A stretch of DNA of 34,066 nucleotides from Kiloniellales bacterium. Its GTDB lineage: Bacteria > Pseudomonadota > Alphaproteobacteria > Kiloniellales > JAKSDN01. Below, piece after piece: positions 18,820 through 28,024 of the stretch; positions within the stretch are counted from its first letter, which is position 1; every line of letters begins with the position of its first letter. Both the position numbers and the translations under genes were made by a program. The DNA lies in assembly GCA_030064845.1 (NCBI GenBank), contig JASJEC010000078.1, positions 1-34,066 on the forward strand, in the 5' to 3' direction. The notes beneath the pieces were generated by a model. The model made no database searches and was not told the DNA's origin. It was given only the letters and a program-made list of their open reading frames with translations.

Positions 18820-21361
18820 TGACGATCCGGTTCGGGACCACGATGACCTTGCGCGGATCCTTGCCGTCCAGGGCCCGCTGCACGCCTTCGAGGGCGAGCG
18901 CCGCGTCCCTGACCGACGCCTCCTCGCTGTTAAGCGCGAGGGTCAACGTGCCGCGCAGCTTGCCGTTGACCTGGACTCCCATGGTCACGGTGTCTTCCTT
19001 GGTGAGCGCCGGATCGGCCTCGGGCCAGCTCTCCTCGACCAGAGAGGTATTGTGGCCGAGCCGCTGCCAGAGCTCCTCGGCCAAGTGCGGCATCATCGGC
19101 CCGACCAGCCGAACGAGCATCTCCAAGGCTTCGCGTTGCGCCCAATAGTCGCCGTTGTTCTTGGCCTTGAAAGCGCCCAGGGCGTTGGCCAGCTCGCGGG
19201 TCCGGGCGACCGCGACGTTGAAGTGGAACTGCTCGACGTTTTGGGTCACAGCCGCGATGGTCTTGTGGGTCGCGCGGCGCAGATCGAGAGCGGCGGCGCC
19301 GAGGTCGTTCGGCAGGGGGGCGCCGGCCGGCGGCAGCGCGTCCAGGGCCTCGCCGACCAACCGCCAGAGCCGCTGCACGAAGCGGAAGACCCCTTCGATG
19401 CCGGAATCGGTCCACTCCATGTCGCGGTCCGGCGGGCTGTCCGACAGCATGTACCAGCGCGCGGTATCGGCGCCGTAGGTGCTGATGATCTGCTCCGGAT
19501 CGACGGTATTGCGCAGCGCCTTGCTCATCTTCACCGAGCGTCCGGCGGTCACCGGATTGCCGTCCAGGGTCTCGATGCCGCCGTCGACCCGCCGCACCTC
19601 GTCGGGCGAGAGCCAGCCGTCGGGGCCCTTGTAGGTCTCGTGGCAGATCATGCCCTGGGTGAAGAGTCCGGCGAAGGGCTCGTCGAGCTTCAGGTAGCCG
19701 CACTGGCTCATCGCCCGGGTAAAGAAGCGCGAGTAGAGCAGGTGCAGCACGGCGTGCTCGATGCCGCCGATGTACTGGTCCACCGGCAGCCAGTAGTCGA
19801 CCGCCGCGCGATCCACCGGCTGTTCCGACTTCGGGCTGCAGAAGCGGGCGAAGTACCAGGAGGAGTCGACGAAGGTATCCATGGTGTCGGTGTCGCGCTC
19901 GGCCGCGCCGCCGCAAGTCGGGCAGTCGACCAGCTTCCAGGTCGGATGGTGGGCCAGCGGGTTGCCCGGCTTGTCGAAGGGCGCGTCCTCGGGCAGCGCC
20001 ACCGGCAGATCGTCTTCCGGCACCGGGACGATCCCGCAGGCGGGACAATGGATCACCGGGATCGGGCAGCCCCAGTAGCGCTGCCGCGAGACGCCCCAGT
20101 CGCGCAAGCGGTACTGGATCTCGCCCTTGCCCTGGTTGTCGGCCTCGAGCCGGCCGATCGCCGCGTCGATCGCCTCGGCGACCGAGAGGCCGTTCAGGAA
20201 GTCGGAGTTGATGATCCGGCCCTCGCCGGTGAAGGCCGTGTCGCCGATCGCGTAGCTCCCCTCGTCCTCGCCGTCCGGCAGCACCACCGGCGGTACCGCC
20301 AGGCCGTACTTGCGAGCGAAGTCGAGGTCGCGCTGGTCATGCGCCGGGCAGCCGAAGATCGCCCCCGTCCCGTAGTCCATCAGCACGAAGTTGGCGACAA
20401 AGACCGGCAGTTCCTGGCCCGCGACGAAGGGATGCAGCGCCTTCAGCCCCGTGTCGAAGCCCCGCTTCTCGGCCGACTCGATGGCCTCCTCGCTGGTGCC
20501 CAGGCGGTCGCACTCGGCGACGAAGGCGGTCAGCTCGGGACTGTCCTTGGCGAGCTCGGCCGCGAGGGGGTGGTGCGGCGAGAGCGCGCAGAAGGAGGCG
20601 CCGAAGAGCGTGTCGGGCCGCGTGGTGAAGACCTCGAGCGGCTGGTTGCGGTCCTTGACCCGGAAGTCGATCCGCGCGCCGCGCGAGCGGCCGATCCACT
20701 TGTCCTGCATGACCCGGACCTTCTCCGGCCAGCGGTCCAGGGTTTGAAGCGCCTCCAGCAGGTCGTCGGCGTAGGCGGTGATCTTGAAGAACCACTGGGC
20801 CAGCTTGCGCCGCTCGACCAGGGCATCGGAGCGCCAGCCGCGGCCGTCGATCACCTGCTCGTTGGCCAGGACAGTCTGGTCGACCGGATCCCAGTTGACC
20901 CAGGACTCCTTGCGGTAGACCAGGCCCTCCTCGAGGAAGTCCAGGAACATCTTCTGCTCGTGCCGGTAATAGTCCGGCAGGCAGGTCGCGATCTCCCGAC
21001 TCCAGTCGATCGAGAGGCCCATGCCCTTGAGCTGCGCGCGCATCACCGCGATGTTCTCCAGGGTCCACTTCGCCGGGTGGACCTTCTGCTTCATCGCGGC
21101 GTTCTCGGCCGGCAGACCGAAGGCGTCCCAGCCCATGGGATGGAGCACGTTGAAGCCCTTGGCGCGCTTATAGCGGGCGATGACGTCGCCGATCGTGTAG
21201 TTGCGCACGTGGCCCATGTGGATCCGCCCGGAGGGATAGGGGAACATCTCGAGCACGTAGTACTTCGGCCGGTCGGTCAGCTCCTCGACCGCGAAGCACC
21301 CGGACTCGTCCCAGTGGCGCTGCCACTTGGCCTCGATTTCCTTGACGTTGTATCGGCTCAT
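18806..21361 (-). CDS. leuS: Leucyl-tRNA synthetase
   Basis: The enzyme charges tRNA-Leu with leucine. The 851-residue class I synthetase has the HIGH-type motif [11 protein letters not shown] (41-51), a CP1 editing domain with the threonine-rich [15 protein letters not shown], a zinc-ribbon (HCPACG and DCPTCGG), and the ATP-binding KMSKS-loop motif reading KMSKA (611-615). The C-terminal domain [14 protein letters not shown] is complete. The alanine in the last KMSKS position is unusual; all other landmarks look intact. It is second in the DUF3576-leuS-lptE-holA operon. Confidence 0.98.
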   Translation of the reverse strand: MSRYNVKEIEAKWQRHWDESGCFAVEELTDRPKYYVLEMFPYPSGRIHMGHVRNYTIGDVIARYKRAKGFNVLHPMGWDAFGLPAENAAMKQKVHPAKWTLENIAVMRAQLKGMGLSIDWSREIATCLPDYYRHEQKMFLDFLEEGLVYRKESWVNWDPVDQTVLANEQVIDGRGWRSDALVERRKLAQWFFKITAYADDLLEALQTLDRWPEKVRVMQDKWIGRSRGARIDFRVKDRNQPLEVFTTRPDTLFGASFCALSPHHPLAAELAKDSPELTAFVAECDRLGTSEEAIESAEKRGFDTGLKALHPFVAGQELPVFVANFVLMDYGTGAIFGCPAHDQRDLDFARKYGLAVPPVVLPDGEDEGSYAIGDTAFTGEGRIINSDFLNGLSVAEAIDAAIGRLEADNQGKGEIQYRLRDWGVSRQRYWGCPIPVIHCPACGIVPVPEDDLPVALPEDAPFDKPGNPLAHHPTWKLVDCPTCGGAAERDTDTMDTFVDSSWYFARFCSPKSEQPVDRAAVDYWLPVDQYIGGIEHAVLHLLYSRFFTRAMSQCGYLKLDEPFAGLFTQGMICHETYKGPDGWLSPDEVRRVDGGIETLDGNPVTAGRSVKMSKALRNTVDPEQIISTYGADTARWYMLSDSPPDRDMEWTDSGIEGVFRFVQRLWRLVGEALDALPPAGAPLPNDLGAAALDLRRATHKTIAAVTQNVEQFHFNVAVARTRELANALGAFKAKNNGDYWAQREALEMLVRLVGPMMPHLAEELWQRLGHNTSLVEESWPEADPALTKEDTVTMGVQVNGKLRGTLTLALNSEEASVRDAALALEGVQRALDGKDPRKVIVVPNRIVNVVA

Positions 21362-21460
21362 GGCGGGCCTTTCATCGGCGCATCCCGCGTCACGGGCCGC
21401 TGCCTCATCCTTCGCCGCTCCCCGAGCGGCCCTTTGATCCTGGATTGCCGGGAAATGAGC

Positions 21461-22009
21461 CTACTGTGCCGCCGCGATCCTGAGCTGTCGCGCCCTCGTC
21501 AGGATCGCGTCTTCCAAGTCGATCTCGGTCCGATTGTCTACCTGGACGTCGACCCAGTTGCCGAGCGTGTCCTGACGCTGCCGGAACACGGCGGCCCTCA
21601 GCCCGTCGGCCCGCAGATCGCGACCCAGGATGTAGACGTTTACCTTGAAGCGCTCGCGGGTCGCTTCCGGCGGGCTGTACCAGTCGGTGATGATGACGCC
21701 GCCGAAGGGGTCGGCCGACGCGAGCGGCATGAAGGAGATGGTGTCGAGCGAAGCGCGCCATAGATAGGAATTGACGCCGATACCGCCGCCGCCGCCCGGG
21801 GCCACTTCGTCGCCGCCGCCGAAGAAGTCCAAGCCGCCGGGCCCGAAAATCGTGTCATCGTTCTCCGCGTAGGCGGTGCGGTTGCCCGCCATGACACGGT
21901 TGTTGGACTGCGGGTAGACCGTCTCCTCGCCAGTGCAGGCGGCGAGCAGACCCATCATCGCGGCCAGGGCCAGTGCGGACGTCGACCGCCAAACGGTAAG
22001 GGTCGTCAT
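21461..22009 (-). CDS. DUF3576 lipoprotein
   Basis: The 182-residue protein has a signal peptide and lipobox LLAAC (Cys25). The mature part has a glycine-rich linker (GGGDEVAPGGGGGIGVNSYLW), then a conserved domain with SLDTISFMPLASADPFGGVI, TDWYSPP and FKVNVYILGRDLRADGL. This matches DUF3576, a family of predicted envelope lipoproteins found beside leuS in alphaproteobacteria. The function is unknown. The ATG at 22009 has GGAGTGAG upstream; an in-frame ATG at 22042 would precede the signal peptide with charged residues. It lies 99 bases upstream of leuS. Confidence 0.87.
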   Translation of the reverse strand: MTTLTVWRSTSALALAAMMGLLAACTGEETVYPQSNNRVMAGNRTAYAENDDTIFGPGGLDFFGGGDEVAPGGGGGIGVNSYLWRASLDTISFMPLASADPFGGVIITDWYSPPEATRERFKVNVYILGRDLRADGLRAAVFRQRQDTLGNWVDVQVDNRTEIDLEDAILTRARQLRIAAAQ

Positions 22010-22127
22010 GGGCTCACTCCTATTGCCGCGATTCCGGCACACCTGTGCCCCTATCGCGATCCTTGACGCTGAAAATAGCGCCTCGGGCCGCAGAGTTCCA
22101 GCGTCTAGCCGGGACGCCGGCCCGGTG

Positions 22128-23249
22128 TCATTTCGACCAGCCGAACCGCTCGGCGAGCTCCCGCGGGATCAGCTTCCAGGCGCGCGCCCGCTGGTCCGCG
22201 CTGAAGACGCCGCGCCACTCCTCGGCTTGGCCCTTGCGCAAATGCACTACCTCGGACTCCGCGCCGGACCGAAAAAGGGTCCCGTCGATCCCGTAGTGGT
22301 CCAGGACCCTCGCGCAATAGTCGTCCGGCTCGGCGAGGAACTCTTCGAAGGTCATCACGAGGACCTCGATCTGCCGCTGCGGATCCTGTTCCACCGCGGT
22401 CCATCCCCGCAGGAAATCGATCAGCAGAGGCAGGTAGTGCTCGATGCACCAATCCACGTAGCCGGCGAAATCGGCCTTGTCGACCGATGTCGGCGGCACG
22501 GTCTTGCGCCAGATCGGCGCTATCAGTCTCATGCTGACGTCGTCGCGGACGAAGTGTGCCCAGGACAAGGTGGCCTGCCGCGGGTCCCGGACGTGGCAGA
22601 CCATGCGGGTCAAGCCGCCGTCGGCCAGGCACTTGATGTTGAACGGCGTGGCGGGAAGGTGTTCCTTGGCGATGAAGCCGCCTTCACAGGCGGCTTTCAC
22701 GCGGATCGGGACGACGCAGCAATCGGGAAAAAGGCCGACCGAAATGTGGCCCTGACCCAGGGTCAGGCCCTCGGCCAGTTTGTTCCAGATGCTCTCGCTC
22801 GCCGATTTCGGCAGGGTGTTCATCAGCATGGCGGGCAAGCCCCGCTCCTTGCCGATGCGTCGGCGGCGGCTGAAGTCGGCGACAGTCGAGCGGACCGGGT
22901 TGATGGTCAGCTCCAGGTCGGCCGCATAGCTCTCGGCTTCCTGCACGCGGCCCCTGGCGAGCAGCAGGTTGACCAGGGGCCCCCGCGCCTTGGTCATTTG
23001 CGGCATCTGCTGGACTACGGCTTTGTAGACGGCGATCGCCCGGTCGATATAGGCCTCGGCCTGGACGTCGTCGCCCTGCTGGTAGGCGATCGACGACAGC
23101 ATGGTAAGGGATTCGGGGTGATTGGGCACCCTGGCCAGAATCGCGCCGTAAGCGGCCTTGGCCTCGTTCAGCTCGCCCGCCGCCTGTCGGGATCGGGCGG
23201 CGGCGAACTCCTCGCCGATGTCGGGCCGATTGCGTGCGGCCTCTGTCAT
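22128..23249 (-). CDS. Sulfotransferase with N-terminal TPR-like helices
   Basis: The 373-residue protein has TPR-like helical repeats at residues 10-110 (AYGAILARVPNHPESLTMLS, then YIDRAIAVYKAVVQQMP). A PAPS-dependent sulfotransferase fold follows: the 5'-phosphosulfate loop LPKSASESIW (146-155), a candidate catalytic histidine in AKEHLP (His197), and the 3'-phosphate motif VRDPRQATLSW (Arg221, Ser229). It should transfer sulfate from PAPS to a hydroxyl; the acceptor is unknown. GGAG lies eight bases before the ATG. It is divergent from a second sulfotransferase at 23486 and opens the sulfotransferase/oxygenase island. Confidence 0.85.
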   Translation of the reverse strand: MTEAARNRPDIGEEFAAARSRQAAGELNEAKAAYGAILARVPNHPESLTMLSSIAYQQGDDVQAEAYIDRAIAVYKAVVQQMPQMTKARGPLVNLLLARGRVQEAESYAADLELTINPVRSTVADFSRRRRIGKERGLPAMLMNTLPKSASESIWNKLAEGLTLGQGHISVGLFPDCCVVPIRVKAACEGGFIAKEHLPATPFNIKCLADGGLTRMVCHVRDPRQATLSWAHFVRDDVSMRLIAPIWRKTVPPTSVDKADFAGYVDWCIEHYLPLLIDFLRGWTAVEQDPQRQIEVLVMTFEEFLAEPDDYCARVLDHYGIDGTLFRSGAESEVVHLRKGQAEEWRGVFSADQRARAWKLIPRELAERFGWSK

Positions 23250-23485
23250 GATCGGAGCTCCGTTGGGAATCAACTTGCGGCGCCGGTCGCCTGCCCGGAA
23301 CTCACTCCCGCGGCGCGCCCTGCGAGGCGCCGGAGTATGGCCAAGACGCCGGGCTGCCGCAAGTTCGGCTTGGGTCGGGCGGGCGCCGCCGCTCGCTTGC
23401 GCCGCCCCGGGCCATCCACTAAACAGGCCTCCACGTCGCTCGGGGGCCGATCGCTCTCGAGGCGCGCTCCAGAGTTGGTCGAGGC
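23250..23485. promoter_or_regulatory. Divergent intergenic region between two sulfotransferases
   Basis: The 236 bases separate two divergent sulfotransferase genes and must contain both promoters. I see no clear -35/-10 pair, terminator or operator. One GANTC (GAATC) occurs near 23266. Confidence 0.3.
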
Positions 23486-24358
23486 ATGTCCGGGATAATC
23501 TGGTTGGCGTCCTATCCCAAGTCAGGCAACACCTGGCTGCGCGCCTTCCTCGCCAACTACCTGACCGAAGCCCGGCGGCCGGTTGCCATCAACGACCTGC
23601 CCAACCACATCCTGGGCGACAACATGCTGCTCCACTACGAGCAGTTCACGGGCCGCAAGTCCGACGAGCTGACCGACACCGAGGTTGCGCGCCTGCGGCC
23701 GGCGATCCATCGCTGGTTCGCCGAGTCGTCGCAGAACGACGTCTTCGTCAAGACCCACAACGCGATCGCGCAGGTCGACGGCGCGCCGCTCATCACGCCC
23801 AGCGCCACGGTCGGCGCGATCTACGTCGTCCGCAACCCGATGGACGTGGCGGTGTCCTTTGCGCACCACTATCAGGTCGACTACGCGCGCGCCGTCGAGT
23901 CCTTGGGCGAGGAGAACTACTGCCTGCCGCCGACTAGCGGCCTGCTGCCGCAGTACCTGGGGTCCTGGTCCGGCCACGTGCGGAGCTGGATCGACGCCCC
24001 GGGTCTGACGCTCCATCTCATGCACTACGAGGACATGCTCAAGAAGCCGCTGGCGACCTTCGGCCGCCTGACCAAGTTCCTCGGGTTTCGCAGAGACCCG
24101 GCCAGGCTGCGGCGCGCGATCCGCTTCAGTTCCTTCGGCGAGCTCTCCGCCCAGGAACGCGAGACCCGTTTCGTCGAGGCCCGCCCGGACGACAAGACCG
24201 CCTTCTTCCGCAGCGGCGCCGCCGGCGCCTGGCGCGAGGTTCTCACCGATGATCAGGTCGAGGCGCTGGTCAGCCGCAATCGCGCACTCCTGGTCCGACT
24301 CGGCTATCTGCGAGAAGACGGGACCCTGGCCGAGGACCGAAGCCGGGTCAAAAGTTAA
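23486..24358 (+). CDS. SULT-type sulfotransferase, paralogue A
   Basis: The 290-residue protein resembles cytosolic SULT-type sulfotransferases. The 5'-phosphosulfate loop is YPKSGNTWLR (10-19), the catalytic histidine is in FVKTHN (His91), the 3'-phosphate motif is VVRNPMDVAVSFAHHY (Arg116, Ser124), and the C-terminal RSGAAGAWRE corresponds to the GxxGxWK PAPS-binding motif. All catalytic elements are present. The acceptor is unknown. Its closest relative in the window is the gene at 27161-28015, in opposite orientation; 23 consecutive residues near the N-terminus are identical. It precedes a porin on the same strand, but 252 bases separate them. Confidence 0.92.
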   Translation: MSGIIWLASYPKSGNTWLRAFLANYLTEARRPVAINDLPNHILGDNMLLHYEQFTGRKSDELTDTEVARLRPAIHRWFAESSQNDVFVKTHNAIAQVDGAPLITPSATVGAIYVVRNPMDVAVSFAHHYQVDYARAVESLGEENYCLPPTSGLLPQYLGSWSGHVRSWIDAPGLTLHLMHYEDMLKKPLATFGRLTKFLGFRRDPARLRRAIRFSSFGELSAQERETRFVEARPDDKTAFFRSGAAGAWREVLTDDQVEALVSRNRALLVRLGYLREDGTLAEDRSRVKS

Positions 24359-24610
24359 CGGATCGCGGTCGCTCGTTAAGAGAAGCGCGCCGATTGTGGC
24401 ATCTGCGCAACAGTGCGAGTGAAATGTCACAGCGATCGGGGCCGCATACTTGACCCATAAAGAGATGATCGTGCCTACTCGCCCTGCGTCCCGTGCCCTG
24501 CGGGTCGTGTTTTCCGTTCGTTTTCACTTCTCCAAGCGGAACAGGGCTGATTCGCTTGGGGAGAGCGGGCGGAACTCCCAACGGTTTCTACGTAGAGAGG
24601 CTTTGGAGCT
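24359..24610 (+). promoter_or_regulatory. Porin upstream region
   Basis: The 252 bases lie between sulfotransferase A and the porin. A dyad GTGAAATGTCAC (24419-24430) could bind a regulator; its GTGA-N4-TCAC spacing is not the CRP spacing. TTGACC (24450-24455) resembles a -35 box, but the matching -10 is poor. AGAGAGG (24594-24600) is the likely ribosome-binding site of the porin. The long leader is consistent with regulation of an abundant envelope protein. Confidence 0.4.
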
Positions 24611-25795
24611 ATGAAGAAACTACTCTATGGCACGACCGCCCTCGTGGCTGCTGGTGCTTTGGGGTCGACCGCGGCGCAAGCCGAGGAAGGCATCAAGCTC
24701 AGCTTGGGCGGTTACATGAACCAGTTCTTCGGTGCTGGTGGTCTCGACAGTGACCAGGACACCGACTACAACTCGGCCGGTCTGTTCAGCGACGGCGAGG
24801 TCTGGTTCGTCGGTGAGACCACCCTGGACAACGGCATCACCTTCGGTGCCAACATCCAGTTGGAATCCTTCGGCGCCGGCGACCGCGGCGGCACCGCCGA
24901 CGTGATCGACGAAGACTTCGCTTACATCTCGGGCAGCTTCGGCCGCGTCAACATCGGTTCCGAGAACTCGGCGGCGTACCTCATGCAGTACGGTGCTCCG
25001 AACGTCGGCGCGCCGATCAACTCGGGCTGGCTCTCGACGTTCATCCCGTCCGACGGTGCGAACACCGGCGGTGGCGGCTTCCGTACGCCGCGTCTCTCGA
25101 CCTACCTGGACTGGAACAACGACGAGAACGTGATCACCTACTTCACGCCTCGCTTCGCTGGCTTCCAGATCGGCGCCACCTACGCGCCGACGGTCTCCGA
25201 GAGCGGTGACGGCGCCAACTTCCCGGTCCAGGCCGACCAGGACACGGAGTTCAGCAACGGCATCGCCGTCGGCGTGAACTACGTGAACACCCTCGGTCCG
25301 GTCGATCTGGCCGTGGCCGGCGGCTACCGCTGGGCCAAGGGTCCGGAGGATAACGCCGGTGGTGAGTCGACCAACTTCGACAACAGCGACACCAACCTCC
25401 GGCAGTACAGCGCCGGCCTCAACGTTGGTTTCTCCGGCGTGACCATCGGCACCTCGCTCGGTGTCGAGGACAGTGGCCGGCCGACCGACGGCTGGGGCTA
25501 CGACGCCGGTGTCTCCTACGGCCAGGGCCCTTGGGCGGTTGGCTTGACCTGGTTCCAGAGCCAGGTCAAAGGCCGTTCGGGCTTTGATACCGGCGCCACT
25601 GCCACAAACGTGTCCGGCGACGATGAGCTCATGGCTCTTCAGGCCGGTGCGTCCTACGCTGTGGGCCCGGGCATCACGGCCTCTCTCTCGGTGCTCTACG
25701 CCGATTGGGAAAGCGACAACACCGGTACCGGCACTATTGGCAAAGAAGATGCGAACGGCATCTACGGCATCGTCGGTCTCAAGTACAAGTTCTGA
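24611..25795 (+). CDS. Gram-negative outer-membrane porin
   Basis: The 394-residue protein has a classical signal peptide (MKKLLYGTTALVAAG..., cleavage after AQA near residue 25). An acidic, glycine-rich beta-barrel follows with alternating aromatic strands, for example GEVWFVGETTLDNGITFGA, FAYISGSFGRVNIGSEN and INSGWLSTF. It ends IVGLKYKF, with the terminal phenylalanine needed for outer-membrane insertion. This fits the alphaproteobacterial general porin family. Codon use is richer in GGT and GCT than in neighbours, as expected of a highly expressed gene. A strong terminator follows. The pore's solute preference is unknown. Confidence 0.93.
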   Translation: MKKLLYGTTALVAAGALGSTAAQAEEGIKLSLGGYMNQFFGAGGLDSDQDTDYNSAGLFSDGEVWFVGETTLDNGITFGANIQLESFGAGDRGGTADVIDEDFAYISGSFGRVNIGSENSAAYLMQYGAPNVGAPINSGWLSTFIPSDGANTGGGGFRTPRLSTYLDWNNDENVITYFTPRFAGFQIGATYAPTVSESGDGANFPVQADQDTEFSNGIAVGVNYVNTLGPVDLAVAGGYRWAKGPEDNAGGESTNFDNSDTNLRQYSAGLNVGFSGVTIGTSLGVEDSGRPTDGWGYDAGVSYGQGPWAVGLTWFQSQVKGRSGFDTGATATNVSGDDELMALQAGASYAVGPGITASLSVLYADWESDNTGTGTIGKEDANGIYGIVGLKYKF

Positions 25796-25821
25796 TCGAG
25801 AATTCGATCGAACCTTTCGAG

Positions 25822-25849
25822 GGGGGGCGGATTTTCCGCCCCCCTTTTT
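25822..25849 (+). terminator. Rho-independent terminator of the porin gene
   Basis: A 10-base GC-rich stem (GGGGGGCGGA, 25822-25831, with TCCGCCCCCC, 25835-25844) closes a three-base loop and is followed by TTTTT. It lies 26 bases after the porin stop. A smaller dyad, GATCGA...TCGATC (25794-25809), starts within the stop codon. Confidence 0.93.
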
Positions 25850-25922
25850 CTTTCCGAGGGTTGAGCGACGCCGCCGAACGCCCGTAGAGGATTCTGGAAA
25901 CGGTCCCATCCGACCGTGGGCG

Positions 25923-27122
25923 CTAGATGCGCTCGACCAGCCCGGCTCTTTGCATGCGCTCCAGAAGGTTGGCCACGCGGCCCGGATCGAGCGTCTCGAA
26001 AGCTTGGCGCAGGGCCCGCGTTGAGAAGAAATCCCGCTCGAGGATCCACTGCGCCGTCTGCGCCTCCTCGTCATCGAGCGCTAGCGAGACATTCTCTCCG
26101 GTCAAACGCCATGCGTCGCCGTCGCGGTGCAACTGCTTGCGCCGCCAGCGGACCCGGAACCGCCCCGCGTCGTCGCGCGCCGGCAGGTTGAAGTCCGCCA
26201 CCCGCTCGAAGGCCGCCTTGCCCATGAAGTCCCGGAGCTGACTGGCGATTACCGGCTGGCGGATGATCTCGCCCAGCCGGTCCGCGACCCGCTCCAGGAA
26301 GACCCCGTGGGATTCGCTCTCGTCGATGTGCGGCAGATGCTCCCGGAACATCGGGTCCTTCGTCAGGTCCTTGAGCAGAGCCTCCAGGAAGTCCTGAACG
26401 ACCAGATGCATGACACCGAAGGATACGTGCAGGCAGGCGTCGGACGACGAGAGGGCGTCGTGATACTGGCCGTGGGGAATGTAGAGCAGGTCCCCTGGGT
26501 TCATGGTGATCTCGGCGACGCGCGCGCCCTTGGCCGCCTCGTGATGCCGGTCGGAGAAGCTCTGCCGGTTGCCGCCGGGGTAGTCGGCCGCATTGACCAT
26601 GCGGCCTTCGTAGATGTGCCAGGTCTTCGACCCGGCGATATGGCAGGCGAAGACGTTCTGCGTGTCGAAATGGGACCCGTAGCCCTGGGTCGCCTTCCAC
26701 GAGCAGAACAGGCTGGCGCAGACCTGGGCGCCGGTCACGGTCTCGAGAGTCTGAGCGACGGAGCGCAGCGGGGGCGAAAGCAGCTCGACGAAATCCAGCG
26801 CCAGGGTCGCTCCCTCGCGCAACAGCGCCCGGACCCGGCCGACTTCGGGCTTCATGGCCGGGCCGCCCTCACGGTTCAGCGAGCGGTAGCAGAACTCCTC
26901 GGACTTGAGCAGGCGGCCGTCGAGTGCGAGTTCGAAGGAGCGGTCGGTCCACAAGGTGGACATGCCGAGCAGATCGTTGAGCTGGTCCCAGGAGAAGACC
27001 TGTGTGAACTTCTCCGGGTCCCCCGGAATGTGCAGGAAACGTTTGCCATAGTAGTCCGCAAAGAACTCGTGCGGATCTATCGGTGCGATTAGTTCGCGAA
27101 ACGTGAGGAACTGGCTGTCCAC
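25923..27122 (-). CDS. JmjC/cupin ribosomal-oxygenase-like protein (YcfD/ROX family)
   Basis: The 399-residue protein is a predicted Fe(II)/2-oxoglutarate hydroxylase. The N-terminus has FFADYYGKRFLHIPG, typical of the family. The JmjC core carries the metal triad His151-x-Asp153 in GYGSHFDTQNVF and the distal histidine in YIPHGQYHDAL (His221), with GSKTWHIYE between. A C-terminal winged-helix region follows (ILERDFFSTRALRQAFETLD). Characterised relatives hydroxylate an arginine of ribosomal protein uL16 (YcfD) or a histidine of uL15/uL2 relatives. The start is GTG with AAGGGG upstream. It is the third gene of a likely operon behind two sulfotransferases, so a non-ribosomal target is conceivable. 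Confidence 0.85.
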   Translation of the reverse strand: MDSQFLTFRELIAPIDPHEFFADYYGKRFLHIPGDPEKFTQVFSWDQLNDLLGMSTLWTDRSFELALDGRLLKSEEFCYRSLNREGGPAMKPEVGRVRALLREGATLALDFVELLSPPLRSVAQTLETVTGAQVCASLFCSWKATQGYGSHFDTQNVFACHIAGSKTWHIYEGRMVNAADYPGGNRQSFSDRHHEAAKGARVAEITMNPGDLLYIPHGQYHDALSSSDACLHVSFGVMHLVVQDFLEALLKDLTKDPMFREHLPHIDESESHGVFLERVADRLGEIIRQPVIASQLRDFMGKAAFERVADFNLPARDDAGRFRVRWRRKQLHRDGDAWRLTGENVSLALDDEEAQTAQWILERDFFSTRALRQAFETLDPGRVANLLERMQRAGLVERI

Positions 27123-27160
27123 AGGAGCCCCTTAAAGCCCCGTGCTCGCGGGGTCAAGCG

Positions 27161-28015
27161 TTACAGCGGTTCGCCCGACTCGGTCAAATAGCCGAAACGG
27201 CGCATGGTCGGCCCGTTGGTGGCGATCATCCGCTCGATCTGGTCGCCGGTCAGGCTGGCCCGCCAGGCCCCGCTCTTGCCCTGGCGGAAAAAGGGCGTGC
27301 TCGCGCCAGCCGGCTGCTCCTTGAAGGCCGTGCCCTTCTCTTGCCCGGAAAGCTCCTGGAAGCCACTGAAACGGACGGCTTTTCTTCGCCGCTCGGGCTC
27401 GTCCGGCCAGCGCAGGAAGGTGCAGAGCGCGGCGAAGGTCTGCTCGGCCGCGTCCGACATGTCCTCGTAGCGCATCACGTGGGGGGCGAGGCCTGGAGCC
27501 TCGACCCAGCTTCTGACGTGCTGCGACCAGCTGCCGAGGTACTGCGGCAGGGCCCTGGCCTTGCCGGGGACGACGTGGTCGCGCCGGCACAGGGCATCGA
27601 CCGCCTCGTCGAGGGTGATGCGGTAGTGGTGGGCGTAGGAGACGGCCACGTCCAGCGGATTGCGCACCACGTAGACCGCGCCCACGGTTGCGCCGGGGGT
27701 GATCAGGTCCGAACCGTCGACCCGGCCGATCAGGTTGTGGGTCTTGACGAAGACCGTCTGGTTCTTGGAGGTCGCGAACCATTCGTGGACCTTGGGGCGC
27801 AGCCGCGCGACCTCCTCGGGCGTCAGCTCCTCGGCCTTCCGGCCGCTCAGGCGTTCGTAATGGACCAGGAACCCGTCGCCCAGCGCGTAGCCGATCAGTT
27901 CGTTGATCGGCAGCGGGCTGTCCCGGTTGCACATGTAGTTGGCGAGAAACGCGCGCAGCCAGGTGTTTCCCGACTTTGGATAGGACGCCAGCCAGATGAT
28001 GCCCCAGAGCTTCAC
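27161..28015 (-). CDS. SULT-type sulfotransferase, paralogue B
   Basis: The 284-residue protein is a paralogue of the 23486-24358 product. The 5'-phosphosulfate loop is YPKSGNTWLR (12-21), the catalytic histidine is in FVKTHN (His93), the 3'-phosphate motif is VVRNPLDVAVSYAHHY (Arg118, Ser126), and RQGKSGAWRA is the C-terminal PAPS motif. LPQYLGSWSQHVRSW is also shared with paralogue A. The start is GTG. It follows sulfotransferase C after nine bases and is followed by the cupin gene after 38 bases. The acceptor is unknown. Confidence 0.92.
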   Translation of the reverse strand: MKLWGIIWLASYPKSGNTWLRAFLANYMCNRDSPLPINELIGYALGDGFLVHYERLSGRKAEELTPEEVARLRPKVHEWFATSKNQTVFVKTHNLIGRVDGSDLITPGATVGAVYVVRNPLDVAVSYAHHYRITLDEAVDALCRRDHVVPGKARALPQYLGSWSQHVRSWVEAPGLAPHVMRYEDMSDAAEQTFAALCTFLRWPDEPERRRKAVRFSGFQELSGQEKGTAFKEQPAGASTPFFRQGKSGAWRASLTGDQIERMIATNGPTMRRFGYLTESGEPL

Positions 28016-28024
28016 GGCAGTCGC

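Noticed and set aside
19052-21763. Very long open frame on the plus strand opposite leuS
   Set aside because: leuS on the minus strand has every family motif. The plus frame is an open antisense shadow typical of GC-rich DNA, with no recognisable domain.
24620-26074. Minus-strand open frame opposite the porin
   Set aside because: Low-complexity Val/Arg/Gly translation, no start context; the porin has a signal peptide, terminal Phe and terminator.
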